64,000 nucleotides of DNA from JAGREO01 sp020446285 (GCA_041398005.1 JAWKVP010000013.1:1-64000); one strand, 5' to 3'; positions 51,566 through 60,783 are shown, counted from the first letter of the stretch. The notes: a model not told the origin generated them from the sequence alone. Translations and numbers: made by a program.

Positions 51566-52440
51566 GCGCAACCGCCACGTCCCGCCCCCGTTCGCGCAAG
51601 GCTACCGACTGGTGGCGCTGGTCCGGCCGCATCTACCTCGTGCTGCTGCTGCTGTTCACCGCACTGCCGATGTTCTGGATGGTACTGACCTCGATCAAGA
51701 CGCAGTTCGCGGCGATGCAGTACCCGCCGCAATGGTGGCCAGCGGAACCCACGCTGGAGAATTACACGAAGCTGCTCGACCCGCGAAACTCGGTCGGACA
51801 CGAGTTCCTGCTCTATTTCTGGAACAGCCTGAAGGTTTCGGTGCTCACGACCATTCTCGGGGTTTTCGTGGCCGTGCCCGCTGCCTACGCGTTCTCGCGC
51901 TTCCGTTTCCCCGGCCGCACGTTCCTGTTCTTCTCGGTCCTGCTGCGGAACATGTTCCCGGCCGTCGTCTTCCTGATGCCGCTTTTCATCCTGATGCGCT
52001 GGCTGGGCCTTGTCGGCAGTCACGGTTCGCTGGTGCTGACCTATCTCACCTTCGGCCTGCCCTTGTCGATCTGGCTGCTCAAGGGGTTCTTCGACAATAT
52101 CCCGATCCAGCTCGAACAGGCAGCCCGCATCGACGGTGCGACCCGTTTTCAGGCGTTTCTCCTGATCGTCATGCCCCTGTCGACACCGGGAATCATCGCG
52201 ACCTCGATCTTTTCGTTCATCGGAGCGTGGAATGAATATGTCTATGCACTGACCTTCCTGAACAACAAGGATCGGCTGACGTTACCGGTCGGGATCCAGC
52301 GCTATTTCACGGAATTCGCGACCGACTGGCCCGGCCTGATGGCGGCGACCTTCCTGATGAGCGTTCCTGTCGTCGTGCTGTTCCTCGTATTGCAGAAATA
52401 TTTCGTCAAGGCGCTGACCGAAGGCGCGGTCAAGCACTGA
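51562..52440 (+). CDS. ABC transporter permease, MalG type (sugar-acid importer)
   Basis: A 292-residue inner-membrane protein. The first membrane segment is YLVLLLLFTALPMFWMVLTS and the EAA loop is QLEQAARIDGATRFQAFLLI followed by VMPLSTPG. The C-terminal VKALTEGAVKH is standard for MalG-type subunits. Coupled to the MalF-type gene by an ATGA overlap; the ATPase gene follows after 25 bases. Confidence 0.92.
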   Translation: MSATATSRPRSRKATDWWRWSGRIYLVLLLLFTALPMFWMVLTSIKTQFAAMQYPPQWWPAEPTLENYTKLLDPRNSVGHEFLLYFWNSLKVSVLTTILGVFVAVPAAYAFSRFRFPGRTFLFFSVLLRNMFPAVVFLMPLFILMRWLGLVGSHGSLVLTYLTFGLPLSIWLLKGFFDNIPIQLEQAARIDGATRFQAFLLIVMPLSTPGIIATSIFSFIGAWNEYVYALTFLNNKDRLTLPVGIQRYFTEFATDWPGLMAATFLMSVPVVVLFLVLQKYFVKALTEGAVKH

Positions 52441-52465
52441 TCGAAGAGGCTCAAGGGGGAGTCAG

Positions 52466-53563
52466 ATGGCACGCGTTGTTCTCGAAAATGTGGTCAAGAC
52501 CTATGGCAGTGTCCGCGCCGTCAACGATGTCAGTTTCACGGTCGAGGACGGCGAGTTCGTCGCCCTCGTCGGCCCTTCCGGCTGCGGCAAGACCACCACG
52601 CTGAACCTGATCGCCGGGCTGATACCGATTTCCGGCGGCGACATCCATATCGGTGACCGGCTGGTCAACGATCTCGACCCGAAGGATCGGGACATCGCCA
52701 TGGTGTTCCAGAACTACGCGCTCTATCCCAACAAGACGGTCTTCAAGAACCTCGCCTTTCCCCTGCAGATGCGCAAGATGCCGAAGGCCGAGATCGCGGC
52801 CAAGGTCAACGAGGCGGCGCGCGTGCTCGACATCGAGCGCCTTTTGCAGCGCAAGCCCCGGGAACTGTCGGGCGGCCAGCAGCAGCGTGTGGCTCTGGGT
52901 CGCGCACTGGTACGCGATCCACGCGCCTTCCTGATGGACGAGCCGCTCTCGAACCTCGACGCCAAGCTCCGGGTGCAGATGCGCACCGAGCTCAAGCGGT
53001 TTCATCAGGAGCTGGGTGCGACCGTCATCTACGTCACCCACGACCAGCTCGAAGCGGTCACGATGGCCGACAAGATGGCGGTGATGTCGGGTGGCAACCT
53101 GCAACAATACGATTCCCCCAAACGCGTTTTTGATCATCCTGTGAACATGTTCGTAGCCGGATTTGTCGGCAGTCCGGCGATGAGCCTGATCCCGCTGCGA
53201 CTCGACAATGTTGCCGGCACCCTTTCGCTGAAAAGCGAGGCGGGATGGAGCCTGCCGCTCTCGGAGACGAACGCCGCCAAGGCGCGCAACACATCATCGC
53301 GCAATGTCGTGCTCGGCGCGCGTCACAGCACGGTCCGGCTGCACACCCAGGCACAGGCGGGTGCCATACCCGGTGTTACCTACACCGTCGAGCCGACCGG
53401 CGATGTGACCTTCGTGCAGATCGATCTCGGCGGGGCGATCGTGATCGTCAGTCTCGATCCGAACATCGAGATCCGGGCCGACCAGCCGGTCTGGCTGGAG
53501 TTCGATCAGGAGCGGATCCACCTGTTCGATGGCGAGACGGAAAGAGCATTGAAGGCATCCTGA
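52466..53563 (+). CDS. ABC transporter ATP-binding protein, UgpC/MalK type
   Basis: A 365-residue ATPase. Walker A is GPSGCGKTT (about residues 38-46), the signature LSGGQQQRVALGRAL (about 134-148), Walker B AFLMDEPLSNLD and the switch His in YVTHDQLEA. A C-terminal OB-type domain of about 120 residues follows, with LGARHSTVRLHTQ. It is the only complete sugar-type ATPase in the window and could also energise the two sugar importers that lack one, since such subunits are known to be shared; that is speculation here. Confidence 0.94.
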   Translation: MARVVLENVVKTYGSVRAVNDVSFTVEDGEFVALVGPSGCGKTTTLNLIAGLIPISGGDIHIGDRLVNDLDPKDRDIAMVFQNYALYPNKTVFKNLAFPLQMRKMPKAEIAAKVNEAARVLDIERLLQRKPRELSGGQQQRVALGRALVRDPRAFLMDEPLSNLDAKLRVQMRTELKRFHQELGATVIYVTHDQLEAVTMADKMAVMSGGNLQQYDSPKRVFDHPVNMFVAGFVGSPAMSLIPLRLDNVAGTLSLKSEAGWSLPLSETNAAKARNTSSRNVVLGARHSTVRLHTQAQAGAIPGVTYTVEPTGDVTFVQIDLGGAIVIVSLDPNIEIRADQPVWLEFDQERIHLFDGETERALKAS

Positions 53564-53601
53564 CAGCCTGATGCGAACGTTCAGGACAATCGGACACCGA
53601 C

Positions 53602-54756
53602 ATGAAAATCAAGGCGATCATCCCTTATCCCGTGTGGGTCGGAACGAGGAACCAGCTCATCGTCAAGATCGAGACCGACGAGGGTATTCATGGCTGGGGC
53701 GAGAGCGGCCTGTCGGGGCGCGAGAAGGCAGTCGTCGGTGCCATCGAGCATTATCGCGAGTTTCTCATCGACCGCGATCCGTTCGCCATCGGCGCTCTCT
53801 GGCAGGAGATGTACCGCAGCCAGTATTTCGAGGGCGGCCGGGTGCTGACGGCCGCGATATCGGCCATCGATATTGCCCTGCATGACATCAAGGGCAAGGC
53901 GCTGGGGGTGCCTGTCCACGAATTGCTTGGTGGCAAGCAGCGTGATTGCATTCCCACATTCGCCACGACACGGGGACCGGGCTTGGCGGAGATGATCGAA
54001 CAGGCCAGGGATCTCATGGCAAGAGGCTGGGATGCCATCCGGATTGTTCCGGCGGGACATGTGAGCAGCGGCGTCTACGAACCGCGGCAGAGCATCGGCG
54101 AGACCGCCGCATGGTGCGTCAGGCTGCGCGAGGAACTCGGCCCTGCGGTCGTGCTGGGGATCGACTATCATCATCGGCTTTCGGTCGCCGAGGCCGCGAG
54201 CTATTGCCAGAAAATGCCGTCCGGCACGCTCGATTTCCTCGAAGAGCCGATCCGCGACGAGACCCCGCAGGCTTACGAAGCGCTACGCCGGATGACCGAC
54301 ATTCCCTTTGCCATCGGCGAGGAGTTTGCAAGCAAGTGGCAGTTCATGCCCTACATCGAGCGAGACATTCACCAGTTCAATCGCATTGATGTCTGCAATG
54401 TCGGTGGATTGACCGAAGCGATGAAAGTCGCCGGCTGGAGCGAGGCTCATTATGTCGACATGATGCCGCACAACCCGCTCGGGCCGATCTGCACCGCCGC
54501 CACGATCCACTTCGCCGCCGCCGTCGCGAATTTCGCATGGCTGGAGACACGCTCTTCGCCCGCGGAAGAGGCACACCGGTTCGACGACGCGGAGATCTTT
54601 CCGCAAAGGCCCGGCCTCGACGGTGCCGTCTATCGTGTCGACGACCGCCCGGGGCTTGGAGTGGAGGTCGACGAGGAACGGGTCAGGAAGCAGACTTTCA
54701 AATTCTGGGAAGCGCCGCATCTGCGCCGCGCCGACGGATCGGTCACCAACTGGTAG
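53602..54756 (+). CDS. Galactonate dehydratase-type enolase superfamily enzyme
   Basis: A 384-residue enolase-superfamily protein. Active-site residues fall at D188 and H190 (IDYHHR), E214 (FLEEP), E240 (GEEF), D263 (DVCNVGG), H290 (MPHNP) and E315 (WLETR). Each is exactly five residues later than the set I recall for E. coli D-galactonate dehydratase (D183, H185, E209, E235, D258, H285, E310), so dehydration of an aldonate to a 2-keto-3-deoxy acid is likely. The precise sugar stereochemistry is open. It lies 38 bases after the ATPase gene and ahead of the RraA-like gene that may act on the product. Confidence 0.9.
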   Translation: MKIKAIIPYPVWVGTRNQLIVKIETDEGIHGWGESGLSGREKAVVGAIEHYREFLIDRDPFAIGALWQEMYRSQYFEGGRVLTAAISAIDIALHDIKGKALGVPVHELLGGKQRDCIPTFATTRGPGLAEMIEQARDLMARGWDAIRIVPAGHVSSGVYEPRQSIGETAAWCVRLREELGPAVVLGIDYHHRLSVAEAASYCQKMPSGTLDFLEEPIRDETPQAYEALRRMTDIPFAIGEEFASKWQFMPYIERDIHQFNRIDVCNVGGLTEAMKVAGWSEAHYVDMMPHNPLGPICTAATIHFAAAVANFAWLETRSSPAEEAHRFDDAEIFPQRPGLDGAVYRVDDRPGLGVEVDEERVRKQTFKFWEAPHLRRADGSVTNW

Positions 54757-54782
54757 GGCCTTGCAGGCCAGGGAGCCATTTC

Positions 54783-55523
54783 ATGACGCACACGCCCGGC
54801 ATCAACAGACCGTCGAGGAACATCATCGAGGCACTCGGGCACATCGGTGCTGCAAGTGTCGCCGGCATCCTGGGACATATGGGCATACGCAGTCCGCACA
54901 TGGTCGGACCGGTCAGCTGGAACCCGGGGAAGTCGATCGTCGGTCCGGCGCTGACGCTTCAGTTCATGCCCAAACGCGAGGATCTCTACAGCGACGGTGA
55001 ATACACCGACCCGGAAAAGCAGCTGCACCGCCATGTGCTCTATCATGTCGAGGCGGGCGATGTCGTCGTCGTCGATGCCCGGGGTGACATGAGTGCCGGC
55101 GTCTTCGGCGACATGATGTCAACCTACTTCAAGGGACGCGGCGGTGCCGGCATGGTCATCGACGGATGCCTGCGCGACTATCCCAACCTCAAGAAGCTCG
55201 ACCTGCCACTGTGGCTGCGCGGCTGGACCCCCAACTTCCACACCATGACCAATCTGATGCCGTTTGCGGTCAATGTTCCGATCGCCTGCGGCGGCGTGAC
55301 CGTCATTCCGGGCGATATCATCGTTGCCGACGATGACGGCGCTGTCGTTCTGCCCGTCGCTCTGGCCGAACAGGTGATCGAGAAATCGCAGACCCATCAC
55401 GAATGGGAAGAATTCTCACGCATGAAGCTCATGCAGGGCGCACCGCTGCAACGGTACTACCCGCTGCATGACGACGCCCGCGGCGAGTTCGAGGAATGGC
55501 TGAAAGCGAACGACTCGCGATAG
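54783..55523 (+). CDS. RraA-like protein (class II HMG/pyruvate aldolase type)
   Basis: A 246-residue protein of the RraA/HMG-aldolase fold. Characteristic blocks are DMSAGVFGDMMS, GMVIDGCLRDYPNLKKLDLP with the Arg-Asp pair that binds substrate and metal, and GGVTVIPGDIIVADDDGAVV. Some members inhibit RNase E, but in sugar-acid operons they more often act as metal-dependent aldolases or decarboxylases on keto acids. Position directly after the dehydratase favours the latter. AGGGAG precedes ATG 54783. It ends the operon, converging on the large membrane protein gene 32 bases away. Confidence 0.87.
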   Translation: MTHTPGINRPSRNIIEALGHIGAASVAGILGHMGIRSPHMVGPVSWNPGKSIVGPALTLQFMPKREDLYSDGEYTDPEKQLHRHVLYHVEAGDVVVVDARGDMSAGVFGDMMSTYFKGRGGAGMVIDGCLRDYPNLKKLDLPLWLRGWTPNFHTMTNLMPFAVNVPIACGGVTVIPGDIIVADDDGAVVLPVALAEQVIEKSQTHHEWEEFSRMKLMQGAPLQRYYPLHDDARGEFEEWLKANDSR

Positions 55524-55555
55524 TCTGTCGTCATGACAAGGCGTTCATGTCATCA

Positions 55556-58339
55556 TCATGCAGCCGACTCGAACAGGTCATCCATCGCCCGGTTCGTTCC
55601 CAGTATCCGGATGATTTCGGTGCAGGTTGGCTTGTAGACCGGTTTGTCGCCGCTGACCCAGGCATCGACCGTGGCGGGTTTGACATCGAGATCGTGCGCC
55701 AGTTGCTGGCGATGGTGCCTCGCGGACACGTCCGCGTCAGCTGCCAGCGATGCCACATTGTTTCCCGCATGCTGATACCGTTCGGTGAGTGCCTCCGCCA
55801 GCGGTCCGGGCAGGGCGAAGAATTTCATGGATGATCTGTCCTCATCCAGTCCGCAAAGACCGGATATGGTGGTCTGCAGATCGTCCGCCAGCGTTTCGGC
55901 AACGAGTTCGGGAATGGGCTCGTCGAGTTCGCGCCAGGCCCGCACGACGGATTCATCGACGTCGAGTCGCGCGGCAAGGCTGGCCGCGTCCGGATAGTTG
56001 CTGCCGCGCATGGCCTTGCGCAAACCATGCGCCCAGAGTGGCGAATGCTGCGTGGTCGCCTTGTAGAAACGGTTGAAACGTTCATCCAGCAATTCGACCA
56101 GCGCCCACTGGTGGTCGCTGTCGACCGGATTCCTGAGGTCGCGCCAGTCTTCGACCGTCTTCTCGGAGACACCGAGCGAACGGGCGATGCTCGTGACATT
56201 GTGCCGGGAGCCGATGCGCTGCAGATAGGGCTTGAGCCCCGTCGCGTTGCGCTTCGGCCCGCGATGTTCCGTACCGGGTCCGAGACTGCTGAAGAGATCG
56301 CCACGCGAAACGCCCAGCCAGCCGACGAGCCGATCCTGCATCTCGGGTATGACGGGATCCTTGAGCATCAGCCACCGGTCGATCTGCGTGATGCTGCGTC
56401 CGATCTGCCGCGCGCAATCCTCTTCCGTGGTCCCCTTGATGTCGAGCGCCTGCTTGAGCCCGGTCGCCCAGAGATCACGACGATGGACCTCGACAAGCCA
56501 GGCCTCGCCCTTCGATTGTATGGCCTGCAGAACCTGCCACGACATCAGCCCGCTGAAGAGCCCCAGTACCGCAAGGATCGGAATGTTGACACCGGAACGC
56601 AGGGCCTCCGCAAGCCCCTCGGAGCCGAGAGCGACCTGACCCGTCTTGTAGAGCAGGTAGACGGAAAACGCGACAACGGCGCCGAATACGGGACGGAAGA
56701 CATACCAGCCGAACGGCATGTTCGTCGGTGCCTCGGTGGCCTGCGTCCCCCCTGCGTTCGACTGGCCGTGAATGAGCAGACGCAGGTTTCGCTGGATCAT
56801 GTAGATGATGGAACCGATGGCGCCGACGATCATCACCAGCATGATATCGAGGGTCTCGCGGCTGCTCACGGCCAGCGACCTCGGCGGGAATGGCAGCCAG
56901 CTCGTCCAGGCGTAAGAGGACCACCTGCTGTCCAGTTGGCGGAAGTCCGTCAGCAGGAGATCAGCCTTGAAATTGCTCCTCGGCTCATCTCGCAGGAGAC
57001 CGGCAATCTGGCCGATCCGGGAATCCTTCGCGAGCGCGTTGGTCATCATGGCGACCGCATCGCCGAGCTTGTTGAGCTGCTCGCTGAAGAGCTCGTCCGG
57101 CCGCAACCCCTGATTGACGTTCTCGCCGCCTCGCAAACGAATGTTCGCACGTTCGAAAGGAAGCGCCGTGATATTGTTCACGACATCTTTCATGCGCGCC
57201 AATGCGGACATGATTGTTTCAGCCTGCTCAAAGCCTGGCATTGCAGTGCGCGTAGATGTTCTTATCTTGCCGATTTGATCGTTGAAAACTGAAATGGCTT
57301 TTTTGTATTCTTCATTGTTCATTTCAGGTTTTTTCAGATCTTTTGGTGGCAAAATCATATTTTTATTGAATACATCATCATACGCCCTGTTCAAATTTTC
57401 AATTTCCGTTTTCAAGGCAGACGGCTGTGCTTTTTCGACTCCCGTTTTCAAATCGTCGATCAATTCTCTCAACGAATCGGCATGATTGCCAACGGCTTCG
57501 GGGGCGTTGATCAAGATGGCAAGGTTACCGGTCGCCAGATTTTCAAGTTCGTCTGTTTCCTGTTTCGCCGCATCCAGAAGTTGCTTGATGTTTTCGCCGT
57601 ACGCCTGATCTTGTGTAATCCTGCTTTCCAGCTGGACGAACGCGTTTTTCAGATCTGTTGCGTCGATGCTGAATTTGCCGAGTTTCGTGATGTCCTCGGG
57701 ATCGGAATTTGGCGGAACTTTGAATTCCTTGATGTTGTCGGCATATCTTTCAAATTCATCGAGACTGCGCAACATCGCCACACCGGGGAAGGCCTGTTCC
57801 ACCCGATTGTTGAGCTCGCGGAAAGCGACATCCAGACGATCCCGGAAAGCCGGAACCAGATCCCTGATCGTGACGGGCTCCGCCGGAGCGTTGTCGCTTT
57901 CACCTGACTGCGAGGCGTCCTGCGCTTCGCCATCCGCGCCAGCGGTAAAGGTGACATTTTCGAAGCGCGCGAGCGATTCCGTCAGGATCCTGACCTCGTC
58001 GAGCCCGAGAGCGAGTGCACCGACAGGCAGTTCCTGTTCCAGCCTGCTCGGCAAGCCGTCATTCTGCTCCCCGATCTGTTCGAGGCGTATGATCACCGCG
58101 CGGGCGAGATCACGGTCTTCACCGCCGACGGTACGCAGTACGCGTTCCTGAAAGGATATGGCATCGAATAATGAGATGCAGATCGCAATGGAATAAACAA
58201 CCATGCAAAGCAGAATGAACGTCCTGAAACCACGCCATATCTTCCCGAGTCGTCGTTTGACGTATTCGGGCATGATGACCCGTGCCTGCTTCCGGTTCCC
58301 GGAAATCGTATCAGTCCTGATATTGGCGCCTGCCGACAT
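55556..58339 (-). CDS. Large membrane-anchored protein with four tandem helix-turn-helix-like repeats
   Basis: A 927-residue protein that I do not recognise as a named family. One membrane helix (about 39-61) is followed by a 430-residue, largely helical and coiled-coil region, predicted outside the cytoplasm, then three membrane helices (about 498-515, 544-564, 586-606). The last 310 residues hold four repeats of a Cro/C1-like helix-turn-helix pattern, each with a Trp after the recognition-like helix: W656 (SITQIDRW), W732 (GVSEKTVEDW), W802 (DVDESVVRAW) and W894 (DVKPATVDAW). GGAG lies eight bases before the ATG. DNA coding for residues about 200-370 (57240-57740) is clearly richer in A/T than the ends. 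A membrane-tethered DNA- or protein-binding sensor is possible; function unknown. Confidence 0.85.
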   Translation of the reverse strand: MSAGANIRTDTISGNRKQARVIMPEYVKRRLGKIWRGFRTFILLCMVVYSIAICISLFDAISFQERVLRTVGGEDRDLARAVIIRLEQIGEQNDGLPSRLEQELPVGALALGLDEVRILTESLARFENVTFTAGADGEAQDASQSGESDNAPAEPVTIRDLVPAFRDRLDVAFRELNNRVEQAFPGVAMLRSLDEFERYADNIKEFKVPPNSDPEDITKLGKFSIDATDLKNAFVQLESRITQDQAYGENIKQLLDAAKQETDELENLATGNLAILINAPEAVGNHADSLRELIDDLKTGVEKAQPSALKTEIENLNRAYDDVFNKNMILPPKDLKKPEMNNEEYKKAISVFNDQIGKIRTSTRTAMPGFEQAETIMSALARMKDVVNNITALPFERANIRLRGGENVNQGLRPDELFSEQLNKLGDAVAMMTNALAKDSRIGQIAGLLRDEPRSNFKADLLLTDFRQLDSRWSSYAWTSWLPFPPRSLAVSSRETLDIMLVMIVGAIGSIIYMIQRNLRLLIHGQSNAGGTQATEAPTNMPFGWYVFRPVFGAVVAFSVYLLYKTGQVALGSEGLAEALRSGVNIPILAVLGLFSGLMSWQVLQAIQSKGEAWLVEVHRRDLWATGLKQALDIKGTTEEDCARQIGRSITQIDRWLMLKDPVIPEMQDRLVGWLGVSRGDLFSSLGPGTEHRGPKRNATGLKPYLQRIGSRHNVTSIARSLGVSEKTVEDWRDLRNPVDSDHQWALVELLDERFNRFYKATTQHSPLWAHGLRKAMRGSNYPDAASLAARLDVDESVVRAWRELDEPIPELVAETLADDLQTTISGLCGLDEDRSSMKFFALPGPLAEALTERYQHAGNNVASLAADADVSARHHRQQLAHDLDVKPATVDAWVSGDKPVYKPTCTEIIRILGTNRAMDDLFESAA

Positions 58340-58386
58340 TGTTTCATCTCCAGGCTGTATGAATAAAGTAATTTATAGCATTAAAA

Positions 58387-58416
58387 TTGAGCGAAAGATA
58401 TTATCCTTTCGGTCAA
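58387..58416. promoter_or_regulatory. 30-base dyad in the divergent spacer
   Basis: The 335-base gap 58340-58674 separates the large membrane protein gene from the peptide importer. It begins AT-rich (with TATAAA on the minus strand near 58373-58378) and contains the inverted repeat TTGAgCGAAAG (58387-58397), eight bases, then CTTTCGgTCAA (58406-58416), with one mismatch in 11. This is a good operator candidate; no other gene is seen in the gap. Confidence 0.55.
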
Positions 58417-58674
58417 GTATCGGAAGGCGGCAGTCGAGCCGGGTCGAGGTCAAAGCACCGGAATCCGCCGGCGAGCCGCCGGACAGCGTGACGAACAGCC
58501 ACCGCCAGACACAGGCGAAAGTCCCGTCTTTCAAATGTGTTATGGGCGGCTGAAACGTGGTTTTCGACAAAGCGTCTTCTCAATTCGTCATCATCGCGTC
58601 ACAAATGGGGGCGAACAAGCGGAAGGCGGCGGGAACGAGATCCGCTCGCCGGACGAAAACGAGGAGATGCAAAC

Positions 58675-60729
58675 ATGATCCCACCCCGCATGCTTCTGGC
58701 CGGAGCCGGCCCTCTTCTGATGACCACCCTGTTGTCGGGCACCGCCCTCGCCGAGGCCTGTCCGCCGGCGACCGCCGCCGATCCGATGGGGCTTTCCGGC
58801 GCATTCCCGCAGCAGCTCGAAATCGACGAGCTCGGCTGCGATCTGACCTTCGCCGAGAATCCGGCGATCGGCGATCTCAATGGCCGGATCATGGGCAATG
58901 GCGACCTGCCGCCGCTGGCCGAGCGTCTTCCCGAAGAGCCGCTCGTCGTCATGCCATACAACGAGGTCGGCACCTATGGCGGTGTGTTGCAGGGGCTTTC
59001 CAAGGCAACCGAGGCCGGCACTTCCGATCTTCTGTCGGTCCGTCACGTCAATCTGCTGCGTTACAGCGACGACCTGCAGACCATCGTTCCCAATGTCGCG
59101 CGGGGCTGGACATGGAACGACGATTTCACCGAGGTGACGCTCACGCTCAGAAAGGGCCACAAATGGTCCGATGGCGAGCCCTTCACCGCGCATGACGTGG
59201 CCTTCTGGTACAACGGCCTGATCAACAATCGCGAGATCTACAAGGAGATCCCGGACCGTTTTTCGGTTTCCGGCGAACCCTTCAAGGTCGAGGCGGTGGA
59301 TGACGTCACCGTCAGGATCACGCTTTCCGGTCCCAAGCCCGGCCTGATGTCGGTCTTTGCCGTGGACTATGCCCAGGCCTTCCAGCCGCTGCACTTCTTC
59401 AGGCGCTGGCACCCCGATCATGACGACAATGCCGAGCAGAATGCCAGGGATGACGGCTTCGACAGCTGGGTCGATGCGGTCAATTTCTACTATGGCGGTT
59501 CCGACTGGACCGATGTCCCGACGCCGCTCCTGAAGGATCCGGGGAAGGCCGAGGCGCTGGGCCGGGGCGTGCGCCCGTCGCTGGAAAGCCACATCGTCGT
59601 CGAGGATACCACCGAAGGCCGCAGGCTGGTCGCCAATCCCTATTTCCACATGGTCGACACGGCGGGCAACCAGCTCCCCTACATCAACGAGATCGACGAG
59701 CTGTATGTGCCCGAGGAGGAGATCCAGAATCTCAAGCTCTCCAACGGCGAGGTCACCTACAAGTCGCAGGCGGTGTCGATCGCCAGCCTGCCCGTGCTTC
59801 AGGCCAACGAGGAGAAGGGCGGCTACAGTGTGGATCTCATCCCCACTGTCAGCGAGATGACCGTCTACGGCTTCAACGTCACCTCCAAGGATGAGGGCCT
59901 GCGGGCGATCTTCAACGATATCCGCTTCCGGCAGGCGATGTCGGTGGCGCTCGATCGCGACGAGATGAACGATCTCGTCTATTTCGGTCAGGGCCGGCCG
60001 ATGCAGTACACCATCGTCGATCCCGGCACGGTTTCCTATGTCACCGAGGACCAGACCTATTATCTCACCGAATATGATCCCGATCAGGCCAACGCATGGC
60101 TCGACGAGATGGGCCTCGAGGACAGGGACGGCGATGGCAAGCGTGAGCGGCCGGACGGCTCTTCTCTGGTGCTCAACCTCGATTTCGCGACACAGGGCGG
60201 CCCCGCGCGCGGTCACGAGCTCGCGGCACAGTACTGGAACGATGTCGGCATCGACGTGCGCATCAAGGAGGTGACATCGGACGATTATCGCGCCCGTCAG
60301 GCGAGCAATGATCTCGACATCTCGTCCTGGAAGAAGGACTACCCGTCGGTGACGCTGGCCAACGACCGCCAGCCGTTCCTGCCGGTGTTCGGCGACTATT
60401 TCAACGCAACGCTCGGCCATTCATGGCTGCAATACATCCAGACCGGCGGTGCCCAGGGCATCGAGCCGCCGGCTGCCGTCGGCGAACTCGACCGGCTCTC
60501 GGCCGAGTACCAGACATTTCCGATCGGCTCGGATGATTCGAACCGTCTCGGCAACGAGATCGTTTCGCTCTGGCTCGACAATCTCTGGTTCATCGGCACC
60601 GTCGGCGAGGCGAAGGAACCGGTCTATTATCGCAATGACCTGACCAACATCCCGACCTTCACCCTCAAGGCCTACGACTACTACTGGGCCTATGCCTTCC
60701 GCCCGCAGCAGTGGTTCCTCAAGCAATAG
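58675..60729 (+). CDS. Peptide-type ABC transporter substrate-binding protein (family 5)
   Basis: A 684-residue periplasmic binding protein, large for the DppA/OppA group but normal for its YejA-like relatives. GAGGAG precedes ATG 58675; the signal peptide contains LLMTTLLSGTALAEA. Family 5 blocks are WTWNDDFTEVTLTLRKGHKW followed by SDGEPFTAHDVAFWYN, and FRQAMSVALDRDEMNDLVYF. It binds oligopeptides, opines or oligosaccharides; the ligand is unknown. First gene of an importer operon that continues past the window end. Confidence 0.92.
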   Translation: MIPPRMLLAGAGPLLMTTLLSGTALAEACPPATAADPMGLSGAFPQQLEIDELGCDLTFAENPAIGDLNGRIMGNGDLPPLAERLPEEPLVVMPYNEVGTYGGVLQGLSKATEAGTSDLLSVRHVNLLRYSDDLQTIVPNVARGWTWNDDFTEVTLTLRKGHKWSDGEPFTAHDVAFWYNGLINNREIYKEIPDRFSVSGEPFKVEAVDDVTVRITLSGPKPGLMSVFAVDYAQAFQPLHFFRRWHPDHDDNAEQNARDDGFDSWVDAVNFYYGGSDWTDVPTPLLKDPGKAEALGRGVRPSLESHIVVEDTTEGRRLVANPYFHMVDTAGNQLPYINEIDELYVPEEEIQNLKLSNGEVTYKSQAVSIASLPVLQANEEKGGYSVDLIPTVSEMTVYGFNVTSKDEGLRAIFNDIRFRQAMSVALDRDEMNDLVYFGQGRPMQYTIVDPGTVSYVTEDQTYYLTEYDPDQANAWLDEMGLEDRDGDGKRERPDGSSLVLNLDFATQGGPARGHELAAQYWNDVGIDVRIKEVTSDDYRARQASNDLDISSWKKDYPSVTLANDRQPFLPVFGDYFNATLGHSWLQYIQTGGAQGIEPPAAVGELDRLSAEYQTFPIGSDDSNRLGNEIVSLWLDNLWFIGTVGEAKEPVYYRNDLTNIPTFTLKAYDYYWAYAFRPQQWFLKQ

Positions 60730-60753
60730 TCGAAGCGGCTTCGAAGACCGGAT

Positions 60754-60783
60754 CGGCGGGGGTGTGAGCGGTCATCCCCGCCG
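60754..60783 (+). other. Intercistronic inverted repeat after a binding-protein gene
   Basis: Arms CGGCGGGG (60754-60761) and CCCCGCCG (60776-60783) with a 14-base loop between the binding-protein and first permease genes; a smaller perfect hairpin CGAAGC-g-GCTTCG lies just before it (60731-60743). No T-run. Confidence 0.55.
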
